Numbered from the stretch's first letter, positions 22,027 to 34,038 are shown. The stretch: DNA of 64,000 bases from Porphyra umbilicalis (GCA_002049455.2 KV918877.1:62001-126000), one strand, 5' to 3'. Notes: generated by a model from the sequence alone, not told the origin. Numbers and translations are program-made.

Positions 22027-25000
22027 TGCCACGACGGGCAGACCCGTCGCACCCCCGCTGGAGGACACAAGACCCACGGGCGCTCCGCACCTCCCGCCGT
22101 ACCCCGCTGCGACACCGCGCCTCGCGGGAGCGGGGACGGCGCGGCCCCGCCGTGCGGTCGGCGGCCGACCCCCGCCGCTGCCGTCGCGTCGACGCCCGCC
22201 GCCGCCGCTGCCGCCACCGCCGGCGCGCGCATGGCTGTAGATGGGCGTCCCGGACGAGACCCCCCCCCCCCCCCCCCCCCCTTTTCAAGGCACGCTCGTT
22301 GCGCCACGGGCCCTGTGGCGGCCCCTGGCGTGGTGGCCCCACGCCGGCGCGGAAGCAACGCTGCGCCCGCTGCGTCCGACGCGGGGTGTCGCGGCGGGCC
22401 GCCGGGGGGCGGGACCGGCGGGGCGGTCGGGGCGCGCTGATTACCTCATCCCGGCCGCGGGGTCGGCGGCGCCACGCGTCCCCAGCAGGCACAGCAGGAG
22501 GGGGTGAAGAAGGGCGGCGCCAACGCCTATTGCGGCGCGCCCTCCCCGTGGCGCCCCCAACCGAGGAGCGCGACCGCCAGTGCAGCTGGTTTGGACGCGG
22601 TGGCTGCCGCAGACGCTGCCGCCGCGTCCGCCGATACGGGGGGTGCGGTCCTTGAGTTTTTTTTCGGGCAGCCGCGAACGCCGGCTGCAAACGCTTCCCC
22701 CCCCGCGAAACACAGAGGCGCTCGCCCGCCATCGCCGGTTAGGCGAAGGGGCACCCTCCCCCTCGACGGGGCGGCGTGGCCGCGGCCCCCGCCCGCCCAC
22801 GCCGGCGTGGTGGCGGCGTATCTTGGCTCCCACACCCGGCCGCCTTGCAGATGGCCGCCGCAGACGCGACTGGGGGGGGGGGGGGGGCGAAGGCCAACCC
22901 CCGCGCCCGTTCCCCCTAGCCGCTCGAATGGGGCGGAACGCCACCAACAGTGGGGTTGGGCGGCCGCCCGCCAGAGCGGGTGGTACCGTGTGGGGAGTGG
23001 CGCCGCGTGGGGCAGCGGCGGCGGCGGTGGTGGCGGTAGCGGCAAGCGCCGGGCGCGGGCTTGGGGGGGGAGAGGATGGCGCGCGTGCGGCAAGCGCGGG
23101 GGGACCGCTCCCATACGACATGCGCACGCGCGGCCGCACAGGCAGCGGCACGGCCGGGTGCAGCCGGCGGCGGCGGCGGACGCTCAGCCGCTGGCCGCGC
23201 GTGCGGGCGGGCGGGTCAGACGGGGTGCCGCGCGATCCGCCCACGAGTACCGAGTGGCCCGCCGGCTGTGTGTCCCGGCATGGGGGCCGATCAAAAGTGG
23301 GGGGCGGGGATCCCGTCGCGCTTTGCCACCCCAACTATCCCCCGCACACTGGTGCCAACTGGCCGCCGCCGCCGCCGCCAACGTCATGCCTCCACCCGAG
23401 ATGGGAGCGATCACGCCACAGGGGTCACCAGGAGCTCTCGGCGGGCGCCCGCGTCGGCGCGCTCGATCCACCGCCTTGCAAGCAAACACCTGCGGCAACG
23501 GGGCACGCGCGGCACCCTTGGCGCGCCGGCCCCGCCTCCCGCCCGCCCCACGGCCGCCGCACACCAGACGCACGGAAACGTCTGGCGCCGGGGCGCCGCC
23601 GTGCTCGCGACTGCACGTTTGGCGGGAAAAAAAAAAAAACAGACTGGCGCGCGCGTCGCGTGGGCGCGCGCCCACCACAGCAATGCAAGGCGGCGGGCGT
23701 GCGGGTGGAGCGGAACTCGAGCCGACCCGCTCGGTCGGGGTGGGGGGGGGGGGGCGGGTGTCCCGGAGTGACACGTAACCCTGCCACCCTCGTGCGCTAT
23801 GAGGTTGAGGTACGCAGAGGGTCTCCACAGTAAGGCCGCGACGCGGTCGCGTTTCAATCAAACGCGATGCGGTCGTCGGTCGTCCCGATGCACTTGTACC
23901 CTCCCTGTGCGCTTGTACAGTACGTACCCAATAATATTCGCCCACCCTGGAAAGGCGATTGCGGTCGTCAATGGGATTGGATAATCGGCCTCTCTGGCCC
24001 TGATCTGCTGCATTCTGGGGACGTGAGCGTGGAGCGTTCACCTAGTGACCTACGAAGAAACGCCCCCAGCTTGTCACCAGCGGATAGAATCTCACCAGAA
24101 CCATCATGGCGGGACGTCGAAGGACCCCCATCACCCCTCTGCAGGTAGGCGCGATCAAGGAGATGGTCGCCAACAAACAGTTCAAAGGCGACATGGCAAC
24201 CTCCATCAGCCACAATCAAAGAATGGATGCTTTCGTCGCTATCGCCACTCGGGGGTATGGCGGGCTTGGCCGACAATGTAAACAGCGGTAGGACAAAGGT
24301 GGTGCGTAAATGTGAGCTGCCCGGGCTCCGTCTGCTGGAGCAGGACGTTCCCTTCGCCAGTCTGACAGAAAAAGATGAATAGCACAATGCCGAGAGCACC
24401 AACACTGCTGGAGGGCCCTCTCCCTCTCACTTGTCTTTCCAAACGATGCAGAAGGCCGTCAAGGGTCTTGGATTGTCATCTCGTTCTCTTGCCAAGAAAG
24501 TTTCTCCTCGTCTGCCAACAAGGACACACGTGGACGAGGAACCGCGGGTAGGGGACCTACCACTGAGTGTTCGCATTCTTCTCCGACAAAGGCTCCTTTG
24601 TAGTGCGGCAGCAGCCAGCGCGGTTCGTGTAAGGCCGGTCTCGGCAACCGTGCGCATTGGCCACGGATAGGGGTGGACAAGTAATATTGGGTTCATACTG
24701 TACGTATCCTTCCAGGAGGGAGCTTCAGAAGGGGCTTTGGCAGCGCGCGGAGCTGGCCAGCTCTCCGAAGAGAGTCACGACAGATCTGTCGTGGTCGACC
24801 AGCCGTCCAAGAACTACAGTCGACGCGACAACGTCGTGTCGGCCGCCGCATCTCCCACGGGGACCCTGGCGTGGGGTCCAGACCTCAGGATGTGAATCAT
24901 ATGTCTCCCACATGTGCCCACCCATCGAAAAGACAGTTTGATATGCAAATCATCTGGCGTTGACCGGACGATCAGTACCATGACATGGAGGAATTATCAC

Positions 25001-25212
25001 GTATAAGTGTTTGCGACCATGTTCCATGTTATAGTTGATCGCTCGATCGGGTGTTGTTTGACTCAACTCGACGGCAGGCCACCTGTCTTGCCCATTTTGC
25101 AACGTCTGTGGCGTCGTCGACGTCGCGCCCATCGGTTCACCCGACCGCGGCAGTGTTCTCTCCTTCACCCGCGCCAAGCCGACCCGCTGCGGACGCCCCT
25201 TCCCTCTTCACC
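21515..25212. other. Intergenic; GC-saturated, then mixed
   Basis: From 21515 to 23800 the DNA is low complexity, with 31 consecutive C at 21996-22026 and further C/G runs near 22261, 22873 and 23739. Frames here give only Arg/Pro/Gly/Ala. From 23800 to 25212 the composition becomes normal; only one small ORF, listed separately, stands out. The last 150 bases are the presumed RPS5 leader. Confidence 0.5.
24106..24291 (+). CDS. Small ORF, possible helix-turn-helix fragment
   Basis: A 61-codon frame starts MAGRRRTPITPLQVGAIKEM and continues VANKQFKGDMATSISHNQRM. This is a balanced composition in an otherwise gene-poor stretch. The pattern of a basic start, then TPLQVGAI, loosely resembles the first helix of transposase or homeodomain-like HTH domains. 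It could be an isolated exon or a transposon remnant. The opposite strand is also open, so it may be chance. Confidence 0.25.
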   Translation: MAGRRRTPITPLQVGAIKEMVANKQFKGDMATSISHNQRMDAFVAIATRGYGGLGRQCKQR

Positions 25213-26542
25213 ATGGCGACTCAGACCGTGGCTCTCTTTAACCGCTGGGACTTCGAAAATGTCGACGTGAAGGACATTGCGCTGATTGACTACATCGCTG
25301 TGAAGCAGAAGTATGCGGTCTTCCTCCCCCACACGGCTGGGCGCTACAATGCCAAGCGCTTCCGCAAGTCGCAATGCCCGATTGTGGAGCGCCTGGTGTG
25401 CTCGCTGATGATGAAGGGGCGGAACAATGGCAAGAAGTTGATGGCCACCCGGATCGTCAAGCACACGTTTGAGATCATTCACCTGCTCACGGACGAGAAC
25501 CCGGTTCAGGTATGTGGCGTGGGCGTAGGCAATCTATGTCGTGGTTTGGCGTGGCGTGTTGCTCCTTGAGACGGACGGTGATTTTTTGGTGGGGTGCGCG
25601 ACCTCCAGCAGCGCCGTGGGGATTACTAGGATGCATGGGCCGGCCAGCCGAGCTGCATGGGTTGTCGGAGGCAACAGGCCGGCCCGTGTGTGCGCAAGCA
25701 CTGTTGTCAGACCCGCCGTCGGGCCGCGCCCGGCTTGGCCGTCCTGCGCTCACACGCTCTTTGTGTCAAGCCACCCGCCGTTGACGGACCTCCGTGCCTG
25801 TGGCTGCGCACGCTGTTGTGGGGCTCCGCGACTGCCCGCACCACCGAGTTTTGCAGCTGCGTCAGTTCTTGATGCTCTGCGAAGGAGGTGGTGCGGCTCT
25901 GGCGCCAGCGTGCGATGCGCGCGTATGCTCTGGTCGCGGTGCGGCCTTGTGCGCCGCGTTCCGGTGCGGAGAGGCGGAGCGTGCAGCTGCGCAAGATCGT
26001 CAGTGGTGGTCATCGTGGATGGAGATATCTATCTGCGTTGCACTACAGTGTGGTCTTTTTCCTATTACGGGCGGCCTCTAACCAAGTACTATACTCTCTG
26101 TTCTGCTATTCTTGTTTTCTTTGACTTGCGTTTGCCTTGCGCTCGCTTTGCTGGTCTATTTTGTTCTTGTTCGTGCCTATTGATTCCTGGTCCATCTCCT
26201 GTTCCCGTTCTTATCCTCTTGTTTCCTTGTCCGTCTCCTGTTCCGTCTTTCGCGCAGGTGCTCGTCGACGCTGTCATCAACGCCGGCCCCCGCGAGGATT
26301 CCACGCGCATTGGCTCGGCCGGTACCGTGCGGCGCCAGGCTGTGGACGTGTCTCCCATGCGTCGGGTCAACATGGCACTGTGCTTGCTGACAACTGGTGC
26401 CCGCGAGTCGGCCTTCCGCTCGATCAAGACCATTGCCGAGTGCCTGGCGGACGAATTGATCAATGCCTCAAAGGGCTCCTCCAACTCCTACGCTATCAAG
26501 AAGAAGGATGAGGTCGAGCGCGTCGCCAAGGCCAACCGTTAG
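25213..26542 (+). CDS. RPS5: 40S ribosomal protein S5 (uS7)
   Basis: Exon 1 (25213-25509, 99 codons) starts [14 protein letters not shown] in a CACCATGG context. It contains the conserved uS7 core [20 protein letters not shown] and [20 protein letters not shown]. It ends CAG|GTATGT. A 748-nt intron follows, and exon 2 resumes at 26258 after CGCGCAG in phase 0 with [20 protein letters not shown]. The invariant [26 protein letters not shown] and [20 protein letters not shown] ending follow. Total 193 residues, close to eukaryotic RPS5 (about 190-205). It sits in the small-subunit head near the mRNA exit site and is expected to be highly expressed. The intron is AT-richer than the exons and pyrimidine-rich at its 3' end. 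COX10 converges from the other strand 373 nt downstream. Confidence 0.97.
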
Positions 26543-26915
26543 GGCGCGTAGGGGCGGTGCGTGTTGCCGGGCGAGGCGGAGCGCGGGGGATAAATCACAC
26601 CACTGCCACTTCTTAGAGCTTTTGTAGTGGCGACGTGTCATGTTCAGCTGCGCGAGCGAGCGCCGGGGCGTGTGGACAGGTGAGGTTTGTGAAACTGGTG
26701 CAAACGCAAGCGCTACTACCGCTCTACACGTTTCGTGGGAACAGACACAGCTACCAGAACGCAACCCCCCTGCGTGCAGTTATTCGCACCAGGCAGTATC
26801 AGTTGCAGTTGAGCGTCGGATACCATGTTTTATTTACCCAGCTCAACGTCCTATGTGGGGTCGCTTCCCTGAGCCTAACCACCGTGCCAGGCCACGCAGA
26901 ATGTGCCCACCCTTG

Positions 26916-28133
26916 TTATGGCTTGGACGACGTGATCGAAAGAGGCACGATTGGCAAAAAAGGAAAGGGCGCCATCATTACCCACGGCACCCCCATCGGG
27001 CCCTCGCCGACGACGCCCTCCCCGTCGGCCGCCGCCCGCACCGCCGCCGCCGCCTCGGCTTGCTCCCGCGCAACGGCCTCCGCCGCCACCTCTCCCCGTG
27101 ACCTCTTATGCGCCAGCATCGCGGCCATCACCACTGGCAAGTAGACAACCGACGCGCGGAAGAGCGGCCGCGCCGCCGCCACCGACGCCGGGTCGGCCGA
27201 CATGCGGAGGCTCTTGGCGTACAGCCAGGCGCCGCCGAGCGCCGCCTCGAGGCCAAACCACCCCGACGTCACGTCTTCGTATACGAGGCCCGCCCCAAAC
27301 GGCACCAGCGCGGCGGCGGTGAGGCGCGCCCACCGCGCGTTGGCCTCTGGGTGGCTCACGGCGAGCATGCGGAGCCGCGCCGCCGCATAGTCGGCGCGCG
27401 CCATCACCGCCAGCGCGTGAAAGTGGGGGATTTGCCACAAGAAGAGGGCAGCGCCGAGGTGGTACGCCCCCGCCTCGGTCGTAGGGGAGAGGTCCCCGCC
27501 CGACGCGGCGGCCCAGCCGAGCAGCGGGGGGATGGCGCCGACGATGGCGCCGACCCACGTGTTGGCCACCGAAATGGGCTTGAGGGGGGTGTAGACGCCA
27601 GCGTAGAGCGCAATGTTGGCAGCTCCAAGCGCAGCTGCCGTGTCGTTGGTTTTGGCGCTGAGGATGCCGAGGCCGGTGCCGGCCGTGGCCGCCGCAAACA
27701 ACCCCGCGTGCATCAGGGACAGGCGGCCGGCCGGTAGGGGTCGGGCGCGGGTACGGCCCATCAGCGCGTCCGAACGGATCTCGTACATTTGGTTGAGGGT
27801 GTTGGCCGAGAGGGCGGTGAGGAAGGTGCCAGCGGTCGTCCAGCCCGCCGTCGCCGCCGCGGCGGTGGAGGTAAAGGGGGACTCGTCAGACCTAAGGCCA
27901 CAGCCAGCGGTCGCGGTCAGCGCCACCATGGCGCTGAGACGGTACTTGCCGAGCGCCAGGTAGTCGCGGACCCGCCGGCGGGCGCCCAGCTGCCGCATGA
28001 CGGCGGCAGCCGACGCCGGCGATGCCGACGCCATACCGCAAGAGGCCCGCGACAGCCACAAAAGAGAAAGGAACTCACGCAAGGGTATCAGAAGCGGCAC
28101 GACGCACGAGCACCAAGGCGGAGGGCGTAGCAA
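26916..28133 (-). CDS. COX10: Protoheme IX farnesyltransferase (heme O synthase)
   Basis: UbiA-family membrane prenyltransferase that converts heme B to heme O for cytochrome c oxidase, normally in the mitochondrial inner membrane. The hallmark first Asp-rich motif is present as NQMYEIRSDALMGRTRARPL followed by PAGR. Then come YTPLKPISVANTWVGAIVGA, the proton-rich FLWQIPHFHALA, and DYAAARLRML. Eight to nine hydrophobic segments are visible between codons about 50 and 330. The open frame allows 405 residues from 28133; an in-frame ATG at 28034 (MASASPAS) gives 372 and is a plausible start. The first 33 codons look leader-like but include a GTGAGT that could be a splice site, so the N-terminus and mitochondrial signal are uncertain. 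The C-terminus is an Ala/Glu-rich tail longer than in bacteria. Confidence 0.93.
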   Translation of the reverse strand: MLRPPPWCSCVVPLLIPLREFLSLLWLSRASCGMASASPASAAAVMRQLGARRRVRDYLALGKYRLSAMVALTATAGCGLRSDESPFTSTAAAATAGWTTAGTFLTALSANTLNQMYEIRSDALMGRTRARPLPAGRLSLMHAGLFAAATAGTGLGILSAKTNDTAAALGAANIALYAGVYTPLKPISVANTWVGAIVGAIPPLLGWAAASGGDLSPTTEAGAYHLGAALFLWQIPHFHALAVMARADYAAARLRMLAVSHPEANARWARLTAAALVPFGAGLVYEDVTSGWFGLEAALGGAWLYAKSLRMSADPASVAAARPLFRASVVYLPVVMAAMLAHKRSRGEVAAEAVAREQAEAAAAVRAAADGEGVVGEGPMGVPWVMMAPFPFLPIVPLSITSSKP

Positions 28134-29011
28134 GGGCGGGGCCGGGCCAAGCCCCGACGAGCTGGAGAGCCGCGCTCGCTTGGGAGACGCTGATGAACGT
28201 CGGCGACCATGGAGGCCAGCTGGCTGCAGTTGTGGGGCTGCGACTGCCCGCAGGCCAACCGAAAAATTGCTTTTGGAATTGTCATCATCACCTCCTGGAG
28301 TGTTATCTAAATTTCTGAAGGATTTAAATGTCGCGCATGCAAGCGCGCATCTCTCTCACACCTCGTCGACCAGCAGAAGAAAATGTCACACCACCGCTGT
28401 CCTTCCTTTCACGAGGGGGTGGCGGCGGGTGTGGCGTGGCGTCAGCCCCTTGCCGCCGCCGTCAGATCGTCTCTGCCCACCCGACGGGTGCCAGCGCGTG
28501 GTCGAAACTCCGCACGTGTGTGCCGTTCCGCTTTTTGACCCGTCCGCCTGACCTGGCATGCGCCACAGCCACGCACGGGCACCGCTGCGCTGCCACGCCG
28601 CACCGTTTGCCAGTGGTGTGCCCCGCTCACCCCCCCCCGCTGGTGGCTCCCCGCCGTTTCCATGTGCACGCGACGCGACGCGCACGCGCTATCTCGGCAG
28701 GGCGGTGGAGTGGGCGCCCCGCGGGCCCGACGGACGGCCCACCTCCCGTGTCCGCCGCGCCCCGACCACACCGCGACCGGTGCCGGGCGGCCGCTTCCGG
28801 CGTCCGTGCGGTTGACCCCCCCGCCGCAGGGCAGAGCCCAGTCCCATTCCCATCCTCACCCGCGGTCACCGTGCGCCTCTGCCGTCCTTGGCGTCCACCC
28901 CGTACGTGGTGGCAGGTCTCGCCGGCGGTCGTCACAGCGGTAGTGACGGCCGTCGGTTGCTACCCCCACGTGCGCCACGCCTGTTGGTGTGGCTGACGCG
29001 GGCGCCACACC
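28134..29011. other. Intergenic between divergent COX10 and zinc-finger genes
   Basis: Presumed shared upstream region. It is AT-richer around 28260-28330 and GC-rich afterwards. Open frames here lack domains and overlap on both strands. Confidence 0.45.
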
Positions 29012-31882
29012 ATGAATGGCGTGGCGCTTCGGTACTTGCAGCACCCGGCGGTGCGGCGATGGCTTCTGGACCCGACGCCCGTCTCGTCGGTGACCAACGC
29101 TCACCTCGAGTCGTCTTTTGTGTACAGCCTGGTACTCGGACGTGATGTGCCCGACCGGGCGGTGCCGGTCGTGGGCCCCGACGCGGGCCCGCTCATGCCC
29201 ATGGACGTGGAGGACCTGCTCGTTGAGGACACCACCGTGGACGATATTGTGCTTGGCTCCATCTTTGGCCTGCGCGCCGGCCACGTTTTTGCGGCGACGC
29301 CGCTGCTGCAGGGCTCGCCGCTCTGTCGACGTTTTGCGGTTGACTTGTCGCGGCGGGATGCGCTCGAGTTTATCGAGTTTGCCTGGTTTGCGGATGGCCG
29401 CGTCTTGATCATGAACCGCGCCTTTATGCACGCAGAGGGTGGGGCGCTGCCGGTAGCGGCCTCGGCGGTCATTGTCTCGGCGGCCGTGCCGGACGACGTG
29501 CACGCGTCGGCACGGGCCATCCTCCATGCGATTGACGCGGACTGTGCGGCGGCGGCGTGGAGCATATGCGGGTCCCCCGCCAGAGGGAGTCCCGAGCTGG
29601 CGGGGAGGGACGGCCGCGGCGCTCAGCCGCCCGTCTTGTCCCAGGGCAGCGGACCAAACCTGTTGAGCCTCGGCCTATCGGTGGTCGTCAAGGCGACGGT
29701 GTTTGAGTCGTCTGACTGCGGGAGCTGTGCGGCGTTGCGCGTGGCCTGTGCGTGCGACATCAGACAGCGGCTGGCGGGCCTGGTCAAGCGGGAGATGATC
29801 ACCGATTCGTGGACGCACTACGTGACGCAGTTTATGCGCAAGAACAGGTATGGTGTGGTCCACGTGGAGTACTATTTACTGATGCAACCAAGTGCGTCGT
29901 CGGAGCTCAAGTTGTGCGACGTGGGCAAGCGCCAGACCGACATCCTCAATATTCTCGCGTCTGGGCTCCAACGGAGTGGCTACATCCAGCGCGTATGGCG
30001 GACCGCTCTGGATATGTACCAGCTCGCGGTCGTCAACTCGGTGCATCGACTACGGTCTGTGGTGGGCTCCGGCATGCCCGTCGTTCCACCATTTTTGGGC
30101 CGGGGAGGAGAGGCCATGAACCGAGAGCCGGTACCGCAACGACTCAAGCTCGTCCGCCCCCGCTTGGACGTGGAGGCGGTGGCAGCGGTGAACGAGAATG
30201 CAGGGTACGTGTCGCCTATGGCGGCGTTGTCACCGTTGCGTCTTTGCAATCGCCCGGCGAAGACGGTCGCTCGGGCAGCCGGCCCTGTCGCCGTGTCTGA
30301 GCAGTCGAATGGCATCGATGCGGTGGAGGACCAGCACGCGCTTGAATTGGAGGCGCTCTTGAGGGGGTCGACCCCACAGGTATTGACCCCGCCGGCGGCT
30401 GCACCGGCACTTAAACGGTCCCGCGCGCCCGCGCGCCCTGCACCCGCGCCTCCCGTCGGCAGCAGGTCGCTGCTTGCGAGTGTCTCCACGGTGGTCCCCG
30501 CTGACGAGATACACGCTCTGACGCTGGAGGACGGCTCATTGGCGCAGCTCGACTCGGAAGGGCGGGTGCTGCTGCCGCGAGAGCCGACACCCTCGACTGG
30601 CGGGCCACGCGGCCATGGGGCACCGTCCCTGTCCGTGTCTTCTGCAATCCCTCTCCCTGAAGCGGAGCTGCCGCTGCCCTCCCCGCTGACGGGTGACCTC
30701 GTCCATGCCGCGGGCGCGTCGGCGACCGTGACGGAGGCCGACATGGTCCATGCGTCGTGCGCCGGGCGGTCCTATGGCCGACCCGCCACGTCGACGGTCT
30801 ACGGCGGCTTGCCGGTCACGTACGCGCCAGGCGTGGCGTCGAGCTGTGGCACGGGGGTTGGCGCCCCCTGTGAGCCGCTGCTGTCCCCGGACGTGAGTTA
30901 TGCGCTGCCGTTGAGGGAGTCGGACACAGGCGGTGGTGCCCCTACGGTGTCCCGGCGACATTCGCTGGATGACGAGTCGGTCGAGTCGGTGCTGAGCGAG
31001 CTGCTCAACGCGTGTGACGACGAGGTAGACCGGCTGCTGTCTCCATACACCTCGCCGACTGCCAGCGGGAGCTCCTCAGAGGTGCCACTGCGCCACGCGC
31101 TCGCGTCGCCGTCGTCGCTGCCGACGACCAAGCGGCGGCCGCTGAAGCCTCCTCCGCCGCCGCCGCCGCCGCCACCACCACCGCCACCGCGGTCGCCGTC
31201 CACGTCGGGCGGTGCCTCAACGGCCGCTGCCCGATCGTCCGTGTTCGCGGGTCAACTGCTGGAGCTGGCGTGCGTGCCGGGGTCAACAAGTCATGGCCGC
31301 CCGTTTGTGTGTTCCGCGTGCAACTCGACCTTCAAGGCCAAGGGTGACCTGCAACGCCACGTGGAGGCTATCCACGAGCAGCGCCGCCCACACGCGTGTG
31401 AGCAGTGCACCAAGACGTTTTCGCACCGTGGCCACCTCAACCGCCACGTTCAAACGGTCCACCTGCGGCAGCGCAAGTACGGGTGTGAGTACTGTGACCT
31501 GCGTTTCCTCCAACAAGCCCACCTCACCACCCACGTGCGGATGGTGCATGAGCGCCTGCGGCCGCACACGTGCACCGAGTGTGATTTGTCGGTGACCACC
31601 TCGTCTGCGCTGCGCAAGCACCAGCGCACCAAGCACCCGCACCTGAGTGCGCTGTTGTCCCTGGTTGACGACCCCGTTGACAGCCAGTACGACAATGGCA
31701 AGGTTGGTAGGGAGTCCCCGCGGCGTGACGCTGCTTCCTACGAGGCCAGCGCGCCGAGGGAGGGCGTCGACCCCGACCCTGCGGGCGGCTTTGTGCCACG
31801 CGGTGCCGACCTGTGCGCGTATGCACCATCACCGCTGCTGCCGTCCCGTCTGCCGTCACCCATTACAAGACGTGCGGTTTGA
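29012..31882 (+). CDS. C2H2 zinc-finger protein (four fingers)
   Basis: An intronless 956-codon frame starts ACACCATGAATGG. The first 380 residues form a globular region of normal composition (for example EFIEFAWFADGRVLIMNRAF, then VVVKATVFESSDCGSCAALR and SWTHYVTQFMRKNRYGVVHV) that I cannot assign. It might be a ligand-binding or oligomerisation domain. Residues about 400-760 are Ser/Pro/Gly-rich, including 14 prolines in a row near 31150. Four tandem C2H2 fingers follow at about 765-880: CSACNSTF...HVEAIH, CEQCTKTF...HVQTVH, CEYCDLRF...HVRMVH and CTECDLSV...HQRTKH. The linkers are close to the classical spacing. A sequence-specific nuclear DNA-binding factor is likely. The last 70 residues are low complexity. 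Confidence 0.88.
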   Translation: MNGVALRYLQHPAVRRWLLDPTPVSSVTNAHLESSFVYSLVLGRDVPDRAVPVVGPDAGPLMPMDVEDLLVEDTTVDDIVLGSIFGLRAGHVFAATPLLQGSPLCRRFAVDLSRRDALEFIEFAWFADGRVLIMNRAFMHAEGGALPVAASAVIVSAAVPDDVHASARAILHAIDADCAAAAWSICGSPARGSPELAGRDGRGAQPPVLSQGSGPNLLSLGLSVVVKATVFESSDCGSCAALRVACACDIRQRLAGLVKREMITDSWTHYVTQFMRKNRYGVVHVEYYLLMQPSASSELKLCDVGKRQTDILNILASGLQRSGYIQRVWRTALDMYQLAVVNSVHRLRSVVGSGMPVVPPFLGRGGEAMNREPVPQRLKLVRPRLDVEAVAAVNENAGYVSPMAALSPLRLCNRPAKTVARAAGPVAVSEQSNGIDAVEDQHALELEALLRGSTPQVLTPPAAAPALKRSRAPARPAPAPPVGSRSLLASVSTVVPADEIHALTLEDGSLAQLDSEGRVLLPREPTPSTGGPRGHGAPSLSVSSAIPLPEAELPLPSPLTGDLVHAAGASATVTEADMVHASCAGRSYGRPATSTVYGGLPVTYAPGVASSCGTGVGAPCEPLLSPDVSYALPLRESDTGGGAPTVSRRHSLDDESVESVLSELLNACDDEVDRLLSPYTSPTASGSSSEVPLRHALASPSSLPTTKRRPLKPPPPPPPPPPPPPPRSPSTSGGASTAAARSSVFAGQLLELACVPGSTSHGRPFVCSACNSTFKAKGDLQRHVEAIHEQRRPHACEQCTKTFSHRGHLNRHVQTVHLRQRKYGCEYCDLRFLQQAHLTTHVRMVHERLRPHTCTECDLSVTTSSALRKHQRTKHPHLSALLSLVDDPVDSQYDNGKVGRESPRRDAASYEASAPREGVDPDPAGGFVPRGADLCAYAPSPLLPSRLPSPITRRAV

Positions 31883-32332
31883 CCCATAGACCCTGCGTAT
31901 TCGGCCGGGTCGCGCCCAGGGTTGCTCTGCTATTTTCGAGAGGGTTGGTGCTCGCTTGTGTTTAGTTGTGACAGGATATCTGCCTATGTGTGGTGTGCAT
32001 GCTTGTCTTATTACTGCCGCCAGGCAGCATCCGTCGAAAATGCTCTGGCTGGCTGGACGGGACCGTTATTCGAGCGCCGCTATAAAGCTGGTGTCTGCAT
32101 CCCTGTGGCGAGCTCCAGCCCACAGCAGCTGAGACTGTGACCCAAGCCCCTCGAACAGGGTTGCAATCATCGCCTCAGCTGTACTTGACCAGCTTTGATG
32201 CTGTACTCATCCCCGATCCCCATGAGAGCCGCCTGCCTCACCCGCACAACATCCCCGACAGCTGCCCGCGGCCCTAGATTCCGACGCACGCACTTCCCCA
32301 GTCGCTTCCACAGGAGGTCCGGCCGCCCCTCC
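31883..32332. other. Intergenic between two convergent genes
   Basis: 450 bases separating the stop codons of the zinc-finger and LITAF genes, presumably their 3' UTRs. No other structure was seen. Confidence 0.5.
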
Positions 32333-32680
32333 CTAGTCCTTGCCCGCCCAGAACTCGCCAAACCCCTCGCCCATCGGGAAGCCGCAGTTGGGGCACCGGT
32401 GCACCGCCCGGGACGCGCAGTCAAACATGCGGGGGAGAAAGACGCAAAAGAGGCCACCGCTGGCGACGCAAATGAGCCAGTTCCACCCGGTACACTCGTT
32501 TATCACCACCTCGGTCGTTACGGCCGAGCAGCAGCCGGGGCAGGTGACGGCGGTGGGGCGGCCACCCCAGACGGCGGGCAGGGGTCCACCGGGCGTCCGC
32601 GCCGCCGCAACGGCGCCAGCGGTCAGGGGCGCGGCCTCGCCCGTAGGGGGTGGGTCCGAAGCGACCGCCGCGTAGCTCAT
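32333..32680 (-). CDS. LITAF-domain (zinc-ribbon, membrane-associated) protein
   Basis: A protein of 115 residues when started at MSYAAVASDPPP (32680); the frame continues upstream but becomes low complexity. After a Pro/Ala-rich N-terminus comes the LITAF signature. The first zinc knuckle is CPGCCSAVTTEVVI, followed by a hydrophobic membrane-inserting stretch (WNWLICVASGGLFCVFLP), then the second knuckle HRCPNCGFPMG. Order and spacing match the family, which is about 80-160 residues long. Family members are monotopic membrane proteins of late endosomes/lysosomes or plasma membrane, acting in trafficking. This placement is by homology. Confidence 0.9.
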   Translation of the reverse strand: MSYAAVASDPPPTGEAAPLTAGAVAAARTPGGPLPAVWGGRPTAVTCPGCCSAVTTEVVINECTGWNWLICVASGGLFCVFLPRMFDCASRAVHRCPNCGFPMGEGFGEFWAGKD

Positions 32681-33987
32681 GTCCACAGAGGAAAGTTGCA
32701 AAGCTAGGAAAGTGAGGGGGGGGGGGGGGGCGCAGAGGGGGTACAGCAGGGCACCGGTCGAGCGGAAAAGGGGAGGGCGTCGTAAGGAGAAGCGCACAGC
32801 ACAGGCAGACAACACCTGGCACGTGCGGGGGAACACGGCCAGGGTCGGCACACACGACGCCGCAGCAGGCGCACACCTGCTCTATTGCAGGTGCCTGCAG
32901 GGACAAGCACATCGAGCACCTGAACGCACGGCCGCCTCGCTGTCCCTGGACCAAGAGCCAAACACACTGGACCAAGAGCCACACAGACGCACCCAGTACA
33001 GCGTGATGTCGTCGGTCTGACCGTTAAGGTCGTTCCACTCAAAAAAGACGCGCCTGACCAACAGCCGAAAAACCCCATCTGCAAGACATTCCGGAAACCA
33101 CAATTGTACCCCTGAATGTGTTTTATGTTCCCTTGGCGGCGGACGGTGCCGCCTCCAAACCATGCCGCCCTCTTCCCCAGTGAAGTGCCCCTGGATCAGC
33201 GGGCGGCGACGGTGTGCCGTGACTGGCGGCCGCCGTCGACGCGGGCCGCCGTCGACGTCCTCCCCCAGAGTGCGGCCGACGGCCGGCGGTGGCGCCGCTG
33301 GTGGTGGGCGGCGCCGTCGCCGCCGTCACCCCGCCAGATGGGAGCGGTGACGGCCGCCGCACCCGCGGAGCGTGGCGGGGAGCAGGCGGGCGTGCCACCG
33401 AGCAAGGCCGGCGGGACGCGGCGCTCCCACGACGCCCGCGGCCGCCACGCCCCAGACGCCGTCACGCCGCGCGCGCCGAGGCGCCCGTGCAGACGCAGAC
33501 GCCGCACGGCCAGCGCTCGCGCCACCCCCACCCCCCCCCCGCCCACCCCCCGGGTCAAGCGCGGCGGGCCACCCGGCGGCGGTGGCGGCCCGTGGCCGCC
33601 ACCGTCCCCGCCGCCGCCGCCGCCGCCGCCACCACGACGGCGGGGCCCCCCCCGACACGCGGGGCTGCCCCAACACGTCGCCCGCCTGTGCGCGCGGCGG
33701 CGCGGCGCGGCGGCCGGCGGCGCCACCGACACGCGCGCGACGACCGCCGGCGCCGTGCCGACGGGCGGCCGGCGGGCCCCGCGTCGGCGCCGGCGGCGGC
33801 GGGCGGCGGCGGTGGCGGCCGCCTGCCCTGACCGCCACGGGCGCCGCGCGGCGGTGGGGGGGGGGGGCGGGTCGCCGCGGCGCGCGTCGCGCCCGCCGTG
33901 GCGGCCGCCGCCGCTCGTGGCCGCGGCGGCGGGCGCCCCGCAGGCGACGGGCCGCCGTCGGGCCGCGTGCCGTGCCGCGCGCCGCAA

Positions 33988-34038
<51 letters not shown>
